A DNA stretch of 7,736 nt from Clostridiales bacterium UBA8960 (GTDB taxonomy: Bacteria > Bacillota > Clostridia > Peptostreptococcales > Acidaminobacteraceae). How positions within the stretch are numbered: position 1 is the stretch's first letter; every line of letters begins with the position of its first letter. The translations under genes and the position numbers were made by a program. The DNA is taken from positions 1 through 7,736 of the forward strand of contig DMYC01000363.1 in the NCBI GenBank assembly GCA_003482695.1. Reading direction: 5' to 3'. Of the stretch, positions 1-7,400 are shown piece after piece. Under the pieces are notes generated by a model, which did no database searches, was not told where the DNA came from, and saw only the letters and a program-made list of their open reading frames with translations.

Positions 1-507
1 CGCAATAAACGCAAGCAAAGAATCCTTGACCTCGTTTGCACTTACATAACCCATGGGCATTTGAGCGTCAATATCGCTTTTCACTTCATAATATTCAACG
101 GCATCATCTTCGTTTTTGATGGTCTTAACGACATAAACACTCGATTTACCCATTAACTTCTCAATAACTTTAGCGCTTTTGCTTGGTGCATCAAGTAGAT
201 TGGTCCCACTTGCCGAGATATAATAGGTGTTTTCACGGATCGATGCTTCTCTCGCTTTAATCCGCTCCAACTCTTTTGCTTCTTCTTCAGCCTTAACTCG
301 AGCCGCTTCTTCAATTCTCAATTTTTCTTCTGCTTCAGCTCTTTCATCGGCTTCTTTCTCCAATCGCTCAAGCTCTTCAAGTTCAAGCGCCTCACCTATT
401 GCATGTTTTCTAATTTGCTCTTCCTTTTGATAATTGATTACAAAACCCGTGCCGAAAACAATACACACCATTAATACGATGCCAGCAACCCATTTTCTTC
501 GTGTCAT
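1..507 (-). CDS. Membrane-anchored coiled-coil protein with SH3-like domain (C-terminus outside window)
   Basis: The frame is open from an ATG at 507 to the window edge, giving 169 codons with no stop, so the gene is truncated on its C-terminal side. The start is supported by AAGGAG six or so bases upstream (about 514-519). Residues 1-6 are basic (MTRRKW) and residues 7-24 are hydrophobic, giving a single N-terminal membrane anchor or uncleaved signal with the rest probably outside the cell. Residues 28-92 are almost entirely E, K, A, R and L, a highly charged helix or coiled coil that likely acts as a stalk. From about residue 94 the sequence changes to beta-rich: YYISASGTNLLDAPS, then VIEKLMGKSSVYVV, then YYEVKS and MGYVSANEV. 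That order matches bacterial SH3 (SH3b) domains, which often bind cell-wall material. The missing C-terminus may carry an enzymatic domain. The anchor and stalk are clear; the SH3 assignment is likely; the function is unknown. Confidence 0.8.
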   Translation of the reverse strand, partial: MTRRKWVAGIVLMVCIVFGTGFVINYQKEEQIRKHAIGEALELEELERLEKEADERAEAEEKLRIEEAARVKAEEEAKELERIKAREASIRENTYYISASGTNLLDAPSKSAKVIEKLMGKSSVYVVKTIKNEDDAVEYYEVKSDIDAQMPMGYVSANEVKDSLLAFIA

Positions 508-541
508 ATCGCTCTCCTTAGCCATTTAATCATACATTCTT

Positions 542-550
542 ATTTTAACA
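542..550 (-). promoter_or_regulatory. Candidate extended -10 promoter for the SH3-domain gene
   Basis: Read on the minus strand, 550 to 542 spells TGTTAAAAT, an extended -10 element (TG, one base, then TAAAAT, five of six consensus bases). It would start transcription near 535 and leave a leader of about 28 nt before the ATG at 507. No good -35 hexamer lies at the usual distance, so this is tentative. Confidence 0.3.
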
Positions 551-573
551 AACATTGTCACTATTTTTATATT
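545..573 (+). promoter_or_regulatory. Candidate sigma-A promoter for the beta-CASP hydrolase gene
   Basis: TTAACA at 545-550 and TATATT at 568-573 each match five of six consensus bases and are separated by exactly 17 bp. Transcription would begin near 580, giving a leader of about 55 nt before the ATG at 635. The region is very AT-rich, so chance matches are possible. Confidence 0.45.
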
Positions 574-634
574 AAATTTTAGATTAATTTATATTTGGGT
601 AGTAATAGATTAATAACGATTATGGAGGTTTATA

Positions 635-2032
635 ATGACAATCCAATTCCTAGGCGCAGCAGGTCAAGTCACAGGTTCCATGACTCTTGTCACGGTTGAA
701 GACAAAAAAATACTCGTCGATTGCGGTCAATTTCAGGGCACTCCAAAGGAGGAAGCTCTGAATTTCAGCGAATTTCCCATGAAACTTGAAGATGTTGATA
801 GCATTATTTTAACCCACGCACACATTGACCATTCAGGCCGTATCCCATTGCTCGTAAAACGCGGCTTTAAAGGTAAAATTTTCTGTACACCACCAACTAG
901 CCATCTTGCAGAAATATTGTTGAAAGATTCAGGAAAAATACATGAAACAGAGGCTGAATGGGAAAATAAGAAGAGAAAGCGAGCCGGGCTTGACTTGATT
1001 CAGCCATTGTTCACTGAAGAAGATGCTCAGCTTTCTTTTCAATATCTTTATCCAATTGACTATCATAAAGAACACCAAATCTCCGAGAACATTCGCTTTA
1101 AATTCATGCGTGCAGGCCATCTCCTGGGATCATCCATACTGGTCGTCACCACCCGTGTCGATGGCACTGAGAAAAAGCTTGTTTTCTCAGGCGATCTAGG
1201 CAATGGTACAAGTTTGCTCGAAATGCCTCCTGAAAAAGTGGATTGGGCCGACGCACTCGTCGTAGAATCGACATATGGTGGTCGCTTACACGAAGATGTT
1301 GAACACCGAACAGACAATTTGGTCAACATCCTTATCGAGGCGACCGATCAAGGTGGTACGGTTTTAATCCCTTCATTTGCAGTGGGACGTACACAAGAAA
1401 TCATATTCGAACTTAACCATTTCATGAAGACCTGCCAAGATGAACGTGTCGCAAAGCTTAAAAACATACCCATTTATATCGATTCCCCACTTGCGCTGGA
1501 AGCGACTAAAATTTATGAGAACCACATTGAATACATGAGTTCCACCGTAAAATCGCATCATCCTGCGCCCTTTAAAATGGACAACTTGCATTTAGTCACA
1601 TCCATTGAAGGCTCTGTTGCGTTAAATCACAACCCAAACCCAAAAGTCATTATCTCTGCGAGTGGCATGTGCGAAGCAGGGCGTATCACGCATCATTTAA
1701 AACATAATTTGTGGCGCGCAAACACACATTTGATCTTTATTGGGTATCAAGCTGAAGGGACACTTGGCAGACAGTTATTAGACGGTGTAAAAGCAGTAAA
1801 AGTTCTCGATTCCGAAATTTTGGTCAGAGCAACCATACATGATTTACATGGCTTTTCTGGACATGCGGATGAAAACCACCTAACGGATTGGATTAGTCCT
1901 ATTAAGAACGTTGAGCAAATATTTGTCAACCATGGTGAAGCTGAGTCAAGAGAAGCGTTGTCCTCAAAAATAAAGACCGCTCACACCGCCGAGATTCACC
2001 TTCCAAACATCGGCGAGATTTTCAACTTATAA
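635..2032 (+). CDS. MBL-fold/beta-CASP metallo-hydrolase, RNA-processing type
   Basis: This 465-residue protein belongs to the metallo-beta-lactamase superfamily with a beta-CASP insert and RNA-metabolising C-terminal motif, the group (COG1236-like) related to CPSF73/Ysh1 and archaeal and bacterial ribonucleases. Seen directly: the zinc-binding HAHIDH motif at residues 61-66, a further ligand H162 (GHLLGSS) and D187 (FSGDLGN). The beta-CASP part shows motif A at E211 (ESTYGG), motif B around H353-H354 (SGMCEAGRITHH) and motif C at H410 (GFSGHAD), followed by H433 (VNHGE). All metal and catalytic positions expected for the family are present, so it should be an active zinc-dependent nuclease; cytoplasmic, with no signal peptide. 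There is no KH domain, unlike archaeal aCPSF. GGAGG at 624-628 sits 6 nt before the ATG. It is monocistronic, divergent from the SH3 gene and ended by the hairpin at 2049-2096. The RNA target is unknown; the family call is firm. Confidence 0.93.
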   Translation: MTIQFLGAAGQVTGSMTLVTVEDKKILVDCGQFQGTPKEEALNFSEFPMKLEDVDSIILTHAHIDHSGRIPLLVKRGFKGKIFCTPPTSHLAEILLKDSGKIHETEAEWENKKRKRAGLDLIQPLFTEEDAQLSFQYLYPIDYHKEHQISENIRFKFMRAGHLLGSSILVVTTRVDGTEKKLVFSGDLGNGTSLLEMPPEKVDWADALVVESTYGGRLHEDVEHRTDNLVNILIEATDQGGTVLIPSFAVGRTQEIIFELNHFMKTCQDERVAKLKNIPIYIDSPLALEATKIYENHIEYMSSTVKSHHPAPFKMDNLHLVTSIEGSVALNHNPNPKVIISASGMCEAGRITHHLKHNLWRANTHLIFIGYQAEGTLGRQLLDGVKAVKVLDSEILVRATIHDLHGFSGHADENHLTDWISPIKNVEQIFVNHGEAESREALSSKIKTAHTAEIHLPNIGEIFNL

Positions 2033-2048
2033 AGCTCACCCACTTATT

Positions 2049-2096
2049 AAATTAGGGGTATCCGCAAACGCGCGAATACCCCTAATTTTATTTTTT
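2049..2096 (+). terminator. Rho-independent terminator between convergent genes
   Basis: AAATTAGGGGTAT at 2049-2061 pairs perfectly with its complement at 2076-2088 (13 bp stem, 14-nt loop), followed on the plus strand by an almost pure T tract to 2096. It ends the beta-CASP transcript. The right arm and tail run into the last codons and TAA (2088-2090) of the convergent membrane-protein gene. On the minus strand the stem follows that stop directly but has only a short U run, so termination in that direction may be weaker. Confidence 0.85.
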
Positions 2097-2732
2097 CCTC
2101 TTTGAAATGGTGAGTAACAAGCCTAGTGCGATACTAAGATATGCTGCGACAAGCACTCTGTACTGAGCCGGCAGCAAAAATGTAATCGTATGAGCCGGAA
2201 TCCAGAAAAACGGGATTGTCTTCAATAGTGCAAATGAGATAAAACCTGACCAATCCACTTTGTTTGCAACTTGTTTAACAGTCGGTTTCGCGATTTTTTC
2301 ACCGTACTTAAGATCCAAATACGTATCTGTGAATCTGTGAAAACCCATCATAGATGGTGCAAATGTTAGGTTCATCATCAAACTTGTAAAAAACGCGAAC
2401 GCAAGATTATTGCCTTTTCCGATGAGCAATCCCTTCTCAAGCGATGCTAAAACCCCACCGCTGAAAATCGAGAAAATCAAAGTGATGACGATCCCCAAAA
2501 ATCCCCATATAACGACTCTCCAGATGAAACCAGGTGCTTTTTTCCACTGTTTTGTCGCAAGACGTACAACGAGCATTTCTCCCATCGTCGCAAGTAAAGC
2601 AAACTTTAAAAAGCCACTGACATAAGGATAGCTTGCAGTGAAATCCACGAAAATCACTTTAGTATCCGGATAGACGACAAATGCTGTGAAAGCAAGCAAA
2701 ATAGCCGCCCATAAAAAATCCCCTTTTTTCAA
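2088..2732 (-). CDS. Six-helix membrane protein, Mpv17/PMP22-like
   Basis: With the TTG start at 2732 this is a 214-residue, very hydrophobic protein. Probable membrane helices lie near residues 6-21, 38-58, 69-89, 107-127, 163-183 and 190-208, with a basic tail (SKRKK). The segment from W177 (WIPAHTITF, then LLPAQYR) resembles the C-terminal signature of the Mpv17/PMP22 family (W-P, then N-F eight residues on, then P and YR), though with one-residue shifts and T for N. Mpv17 proteins are small membrane-pore proteins known mainly from eukaryotic organelles, and the bacterial role is unknown. A GTG at 2768 gives 12 more residues but coincides with the predicted transcription start and has no ribosome binding site. 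The TTG at 2732 has AGAGGTGG (2737-2744) at good spacing and yields a natural MKKGDFLW start. Membrane nature is certain, the family assignment is moderate. Confidence 0.75.
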   Translation of the reverse strand: MKKGDFLWAAILLAFTAFVVYPDTKVIFVDFTASYPYVSGFLKFALLATMGEMLVVRLATKQWKKAPGFIWRVVIWGFLGIVITLIFSIFSGGVLASLEKGLLIGKGNNLAFAFFTSLMMNLTFAPSMMGFHRFTDTYLDLKYGEKIAKPTVKQVANKVDWSGFISFALLKTIPFFWIPAHTITFLLPAQYRVLVAAYLSIALGLLLTISKRKK

Positions 2733-2773
2733 AATGCCACCTCTTTCAATATTTAAGTGTTCTTGCACCTCAT

Positions 2774-2802
2774 ATTATAGAGGTTTTAATCTCGGCTTTC
2801 AA
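2774..2802 (-). promoter_or_regulatory. Near-consensus sigma-A promoter for the Mpv17-like gene
   Basis: On the minus strand TTGAAA (2802-2797) and a perfect TATAAT (2779-2774) are 17 bp apart. The -35 lies inside the last codons of the upstream aldo/keto reductase gene. Transcription should begin near 2767, giving a leader of about 35 nt before the TTG start. A short dyad, ACCTC (2767-2771) and GAGGT (2780-2784), flanks the -10 box. Confidence 0.8.
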
Positions 2803-3934
2803 CCATTTTGAATGCTTCTGAAACAACTCTGAGCATTTTAATAATTTCAATCCTTTGTGGACATTTTGGTTCACATTCACCACAAGCAACACATTGATCA
2901 GCCTTTGCCTCTTTAGAAAAATTGGCATGATATTGTTCTTTGACCACTTCGTGCATATTGAAGATATGCGCTCTATTAAACGCAGTAAATACTCGTGGAA
3001 TTTCAACGCCATGAGGACAAGGCACGCAGTACTTGCATTGCGTGCAAGGCACTTGAATTTTCGATTTATAAGCGTTTTTTACGGACTCCACTAAAGCAAG
3101 TGCATCTGCACTAAGGTTGCCAACCTCTAATTTATCTGCAATATCTATATTTTCACGGATTTGCTCAAGTGATGACATACCACTCAAAACAACTTTGACA
3201 TTTTCAAAATGTGCGACATACCTCAAAGCCCATTCGACTGCAGAGCGTTTTTCAGGGTAAGACTGCCAAAGTGCATGAATGTCATCTGATGGCGATGCGA
3301 GCATCCCACCCTTGAGCGGTTCCATAACGATCACTGGCAAGCCTTCGTCACTGGCATACTCCAGCCCCCTCATGCCCGCTTGTTCCTCCATGTCCATGAA
3401 ATTGAGCTGCAGCATGCATAATTCCCAATCGTATCCATCCACAATCTCTTTGAAAACATCAAATTCATCATGAAACGAAAAGCCAATATGCTTTATTTTG
3501 CCCATTGCTTTTGCATGCTCAATCGCAGAAAAAACATCAATTTTCTTATACATTTCCCATCTTTCTTTGCCGAGTGCATGTAGCAAGTAGATGTCAATCG
3601 TATCCGTCTGCAATTTTTCAAGTTGCTCGTCTAAAAATTTAAAAAAATCATCTTGCGTTTCAATCAGCCAACCTGGCGATTTTGTTATGAGCGTTACCTT
3701 CTCACGATAACCGTCAGCTAGTGCTTTTCCTACGATCGACTCGCTCATGCCACCATGGTATGGGTAGGCTGTGTCTATATAATTGACGCCATTGTCTATA
3801 GCGTATCGAATCATCTCAATCGCTTTTGGTTCATCAATTTTTGAAGCATCTTCACCTATAATTGGCAGTCTCATGCAACCCAAACCCAAGACTGACGATT
3901 CGATACCTGTTTTTCCGATCACTCTTTTATTCAT
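2786..3934 (-). CDS. Aldo/keto reductase with C-terminal 4Fe-4S domain
   Basis: This 382-residue protein (COG1453 type) joins an aldo/keto reductase TIM barrel (about residues 1-270) to a ferredoxin-like tail. The catalytic tetrad is visible: D54 and Y59 in DTAYPYHGG, K85 in LITKS, and H119 in YLLHA. EPLKGG and the SGMSSLEQIREN segment match the usual cofactor-binding end of the barrel. The tail has C287, C290, C293 and C296 (CTQCKYCVPCP) and C338, C341, C344 and C348 (CVACGECEPKCP), enough for two 4Fe-4S clusters. It is presumably a cytoplasmic NAD(P)H- or ferredoxin-linked carbonyl oxidoreductase; the substrate is not evident. The ATG at 3934 is chosen because GAGGGGG (3939-3945) precedes it. 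The alternative GTG at 3970 would overlap the upstream gene and add 12 residues before the conserved N-terminus (MNKRVIGKTG). It lies 13 nt after the SRPBCC-like gene, with no terminator between, so it is the second gene of that operon. Confidence 0.93.
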   Translation of the reverse strand: MNKRVIGKTGIESSVLGLGCMRLPIIGEDASKIDEPKAIEMIRYAIDNGVNYIDTAYPYHGGMSESIVGKALADGYREKVTLITKSPGWLIETQDDFFKFLDEQLEKLQTDTIDIYLLHALGKERWEMYKKIDVFSAIEHAKAMGKIKHIGFSFHDEFDVFKEIVDGYDWELCMLQLNFMDMEEQAGMRGLEYASDEGLPVIVMEPLKGGMLASPSDDIHALWQSYPEKRSAVEWALRYVAHFENVKVVLSGMSSLEQIRENIDIADKLEVGNLSADALALVESVKNAYKSKIQVPCTQCKYCVPCPHGVEIPRVFTAFNRAHIFNMHEVVKEQYHANFSKEAKADQCVACGECEPKCPQRIEIIKMLRVVSEAFKMVESRD

Positions 3935-3947
3935 AATATCCCCCTCA

Positions 3948-4346
3948 TCAAAAACTCTGTCTAAAAACACCTGCCGTCAAATCTCTATCCTGAATGACCC
4001 AATCTTTGTTAAAATGTTTTCTTAGGGCTTCAAGAAGCTGCAAAGAGGTGTTGTTAATCTTCTCATATGCTTGATCGGTGCATGCCATAGGCGCACTAAA
4101 CTTGATCAACAAATGAACTTCGGTACAATATTCCGTCTTTGATGCGCACTTCATCAGAAAAAACTCGAGTTTCTGCGCGTTTGCTTCAGTGCCATAATTC
4201 TGCCAAATGACACTCTGAAACGGGTCACCTACTAAATCTACGTGTTCATGTCCTAACCATTTTACAATCTTTTCAGGGTTAGTTAAACTCCGATATGCAC
4301 CATATACATCCGTATTGAGCCGCGTTTGAAGTCTTATAAAGTTCAT
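3948..4346 (-). CDS. SRPBCC (START/AHSA1-like) domain protein
   Basis: This 132-residue soluble protein opens with a pattern typical of SRPBCC/AHSA1-type ligand-binding folds: a first strand (FIRLQTRLN), then a helix and LTNPEKIVKWLG at residues 21-32, as in the family's 'LTDPEKIxxWL' motif. The middle (QSVIWQNYGT, KLEFFLMKC, EVHLLIKFSA) alternates hydrophobic residues like the beta-sheet of the fold, and a long amphipathic helix (about residues 92-112, YEKINNTSLQLLEALRKHF) fits the C-terminal helix that closes the cavity. The family is sequence-diverse, so no ligand or reaction can be given. GGAGG (4353-4357) sits 6 nt from the ATG. It is the first gene of an operon with the iron-sulfur aldo/keto reductase, suggesting that it may bind the same substrate or product, but this is inference. 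Hydrophobic ligand binding is equally plausible. Family call moderate. Confidence 0.72.
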   Translation of the reverse strand: MNFIRLQTRLNTDVYGAYRSLTNPEKIVKWLGHEHVDLVGDPFQSVIWQNYGTEANAQKLEFFLMKCASKTEYCTEVHLLIKFSAPMACTDQAYEKINNTSLQLLEALRKHFNKDWVIQDRDLTAGVFRQSF

Positions 4347-4367
4347 TTGATACCTCCCTGATCCAAA

Positions 4368-4378
4368 CGAATCATTCG
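4368..4378. promoter_or_regulatory. Inverted repeat CGAAT-C-ATTCG in the operon leader
   Basis: The 11-bp sequence CGAATCATTCG is a perfect dyad with one central base. It lies just downstream of the predicted transcription start of the SRPBCC-like/aldo-keto reductase operon and upstream of its ribosome binding site. Its position suits a repressor operator, but no regulator gene is nearby and an 11-bp dyad could be chance. Confidence 0.3.
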
Positions 4379-4391
4379 CCAGTCTAAATAT

Positions 4392-4420
4392 ATTGTAGTC
4401 GATTATGCATTGCGTTTCAA
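4392..4420 (-). promoter_or_regulatory. Near-consensus sigma-A promoter for the SRPBCC/aldo-keto reductase operon
   Basis: On the minus strand TTGAAA (4420-4415) and TACAAT (4397-4392) are 17 bp apart, each five of six consensus bases. Transcription should start near 4385 and give a leader of about 39 nt. It sits directly downstream of the oxidoreductase terminator, so the operon is independently transcribed. Confidence 0.8.
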
Positions 4421-4431
4421 CTTAAAGCCGT

Positions 4432-4473
4432 AAAAAAAACGCTTACAGTGGGTAACCCGACTGTAAGCGTTTT
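4432..4473 (-). terminator. Rho-independent terminator of pyruvate:ferredoxin oxidoreductase
   Basis: AAAACGCTTACAG at 4436-4448 pairs perfectly with 4461-4473 (13 bp stem, 12-nt loop that itself contains GGGTAACCC). On the minus strand the stem is followed by further U residues to 4432, giving eight U in a row at 4439-4432. It begins 12 nt after the oxidoreductase stop codon and separates that gene from the next promoter. Confidence 0.92.
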
Positions 4474-4485
4474 ATCAATCCATTT

Positions 4486-7400
4486 CTAGAACTCCATTTT
4501 AGTCATTCTTACATAACCTTCATAGCGATCTTTTGCTTGCTCTTCTGCTATTGTGAATAGTTTTTCCGCTGCTTCAGGAGATTGCTTTTGAAGTTGCGTA
4601 TAACGCGTTTCACCAAGTAAGAATTCTCTAAAGCTTGCAGATGGCGCTTTTGAATCTAAGAAGAATGGATTTTTGCCCTCAGCTTTCACTCTTGGGTCAA
4701 ATCTCCAAAGGTGCCAGTAACCTGCGTCAACAGCTTCTTTTGTTCTTCTTTGAGTGGTTCCCATACCCGTTCTGATACCATGTGCAATACATGGTGCATA
4801 GCAGATGATGAGTGATGGACCATCATAAGATTCTGCTTCTTGAATGACTTTCAAGAATTGATTTTGGTTTGCACCCATTGCGACTTGTGCGACGTAAACA
4901 TAGCCATAAGTCGCTGCGATCATACCAAGATCCTTTTTCTTAACTTGCATTCCTGCCGAAGCAAACTTAGCGATAGCACCTACTGGCGTTGCCTTAGAAG
5001 CTTGACCACCTGTATTTGAGTAAACTTCCGTATCGAACACGAGTACATTTACGTTTTCGCCGCTTGCAAGAACGTGGTCAAGTCCACCGAAGCCGATGTC
5101 ATATGCCCATCCATCGCCGCCAACGATCCATACAGAACGTTTAACGAGGTAATCTTTATGGTTTTCAGCATATGTTAAAATGGCTTTTGCTTCTGCATCA
5201 GTCACTTTGTTGTTCGCGATCACTTCAAGTACTTTTGCTGCAGATGCTTTCGAACCTTCAGCGTCGTCTTTAGTTTCCAACCACTCAGCAAATGCTGCTG
5301 TAACAACTGGGTCAACATTCATCGCAACCAATTTCTCAAATCTTTCTACCATAGTAGCTGTAATCGCTTTAACAGCCATAGCCATACCGTAACCGTACTC
5401 AGCATTGTCTTCGAATAAAGAGTTTGCCCAAGCTGGACCTTTGCCTTCAGCATTCTTAGTGTATGGTGTAGATGGTGCAGATCCGCCCCAGATCGATGAA
5501 CAACCTGTTGCATTGGCAACCATCATACGATCGCCGTAAAGCTGTGTAATCGCTTTGATATATGGTGTTTCTCCACAACCTGCACAAGCTCCTGAGAACT
5601 CAAATAACGGTTGAGCAAATTGAAAGCCTTTAACTGTGTTAAGAGGCATTTTATCGTCTTTAACCGGTAATGATACCGCAAAGTTCCAGTTCTCAGATTG
5701 AACATCCACTTGTGTCTCAATAGGCTTCATAACAAGCGCTTTTGTCTTAGATGGACAAATATCAGCACAGTTACCACAACCTGTACAGTCATATGGTGAA
5801 ACTTGAATTTTGTACTGTAAACCTTCTAAACCTTTACCGATTGCCGCTTTCACTTCATAACCTTCAGGTGCATTCTTCATTTCTTCTTCAGTCATAAGGA
5901 ATGGTCTGATTGCCGCATGTGGACACACATATGAACATTGGTTACATTGGATACAGTTATCAATCTGCCACTCAGGAACATTTACAGCGATACCACGTTT
6001 TTCATAAGCAGATGTACCCGCTTCAAACGTACCATCTTCATATCCTTTGAATGTGCTTACTGGAAGCTCATCGCCCTTTTGTGCTGTAACAGGTCTTAAG
6101 ATGTTCGCGATAAATGAAGGATCACCTTTCGCCTCAACACCAGTAGAATCAACTGCGTTTGCCCAATCAGCTGGAACGTCAAACTTAGATAATCTTTCGA
6201 TTCCTAAATCAACTGCTTTGTTGTTGAGATCAACAATTTTTGAACCTTTGCTTCCGTATGATTTTTCAATTGCTTCCTTCAAGTACTTGACAGCTTCATC
6301 AATATCAATGACTTCAGCAAGCTTAAAGAATGCAGATTGCATAACCATGTTGATTCTGTTGCCAAGTCCAATTTCTTCCGCGATGCTTGTTGCATCGATC
6401 GTGTAGAATTTGATTTCATTTTTAGCCATGTAACGCTTCATCGCAGCCGGTAAAAGCGCAGAAACTTCTTCAGTACTCCACTTGCAGTTTAGTACAAAAG
6501 TACCGCCTTTTTTAAGCCCTTTCAATAAGTCGTATTGATAGACATATGATTGGTTATGGCATGCCACATAATCTGCTTCATCGATTAGGTATGTTGAACG
6601 AATTGGATGCTTACCAAATCTTAAGTGAGAAACTGTGATACCACCTGATTTTTTAGAGTCATAAGAGAAATAACCTTGAGCGTACATGTCAGTCTCGTCA
6701 CCGATGATTTTGATGGCATTTTTGTTTGCGCCAACAGTACCATCCGAGCCAAGTCCCCAGAACTTACAACGGATTGTGCCTTCTGTTTCAGCTACGATTT
6801 CCTCTTCAATATTAAGAGAAAGATTTGTTACGTCGTCAACGATACCAAAAGTGAAACCATTTGCAGGTTCATCTTTCTTAAGTTCATCAAATACGCGCTT
6901 AAGGTGTGTCGGTGTAACGTCTTTAGAACCAAGACCATATCTGCCACCTACGATAATAGGTGTTTGAGCCGTTCCATAGAACATCGCTCTAACATCTTTG
7001 TACATTGGCTCGCCATCTGCACCAGGCTCTTTCGTTCTATCAAGAACAGCGATTTTCTTAACTGTCGCTGGAAGAACGTCAAAGAAATATTTAGATACCC
7101 AAGGTCTGTAAAGTCTTACTTTTATCAAGCCGACTTTTTCGCCTCTGGCATTGAGGTAATCGATTGTTTCTTCAAGCGACTCAACAACTGAACCCATCGC
7201 AACAACGATTCTGTCAGCATCTGGTGCACCATAGTAGTTGAAAGGCTTGTAGTTTCTACCTGTAATTTTATTGATTTCGTTCATATAATTTACTACGATT
7301 TCTGGAATCGCGTTATAGAAGACATTAGATGCTTCTCTTGCTTGGAAGAAGATATCCGGATTTTGAGCAGTTCCTCTTGTAACTGGATGCTCAGGGCTAA

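Noticed and set aside
227..430. Serine-rich plus-strand open frame of 67 codons
   Set aside because: It is the reverse complement of the Glu/Lys-rich stalk of the minus-strand SH3-domain gene (GAA/GAG read backwards gives TTC/CTC and, in another frame, TCT). It has no ribosome binding site.
529..534. TATGAT on the minus strand as a -10 box for the SH3-domain gene
   Set aside because: No acceptable -35 lies 16-18 bp upstream (the nearest, GTGACA, is 21 bp away), so the extended -10 at 542-550 was preferred.
3935..3970. GTG start at 3970 for the aldo/keto reductase
   Set aside because: It would overlap the SRPBCC-like gene, adds a non-conserved extension, and the ATG at 3934 has a strong GAGGGGG ribosome binding site.
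6676..7191. Plus-strand open frame of 171 codons inside the oxidoreductase gene
   Set aside because: It lies entirely antisense to a highly conserved coding region, resembles no family and lacks a ribosome binding site, so it is a shadow.
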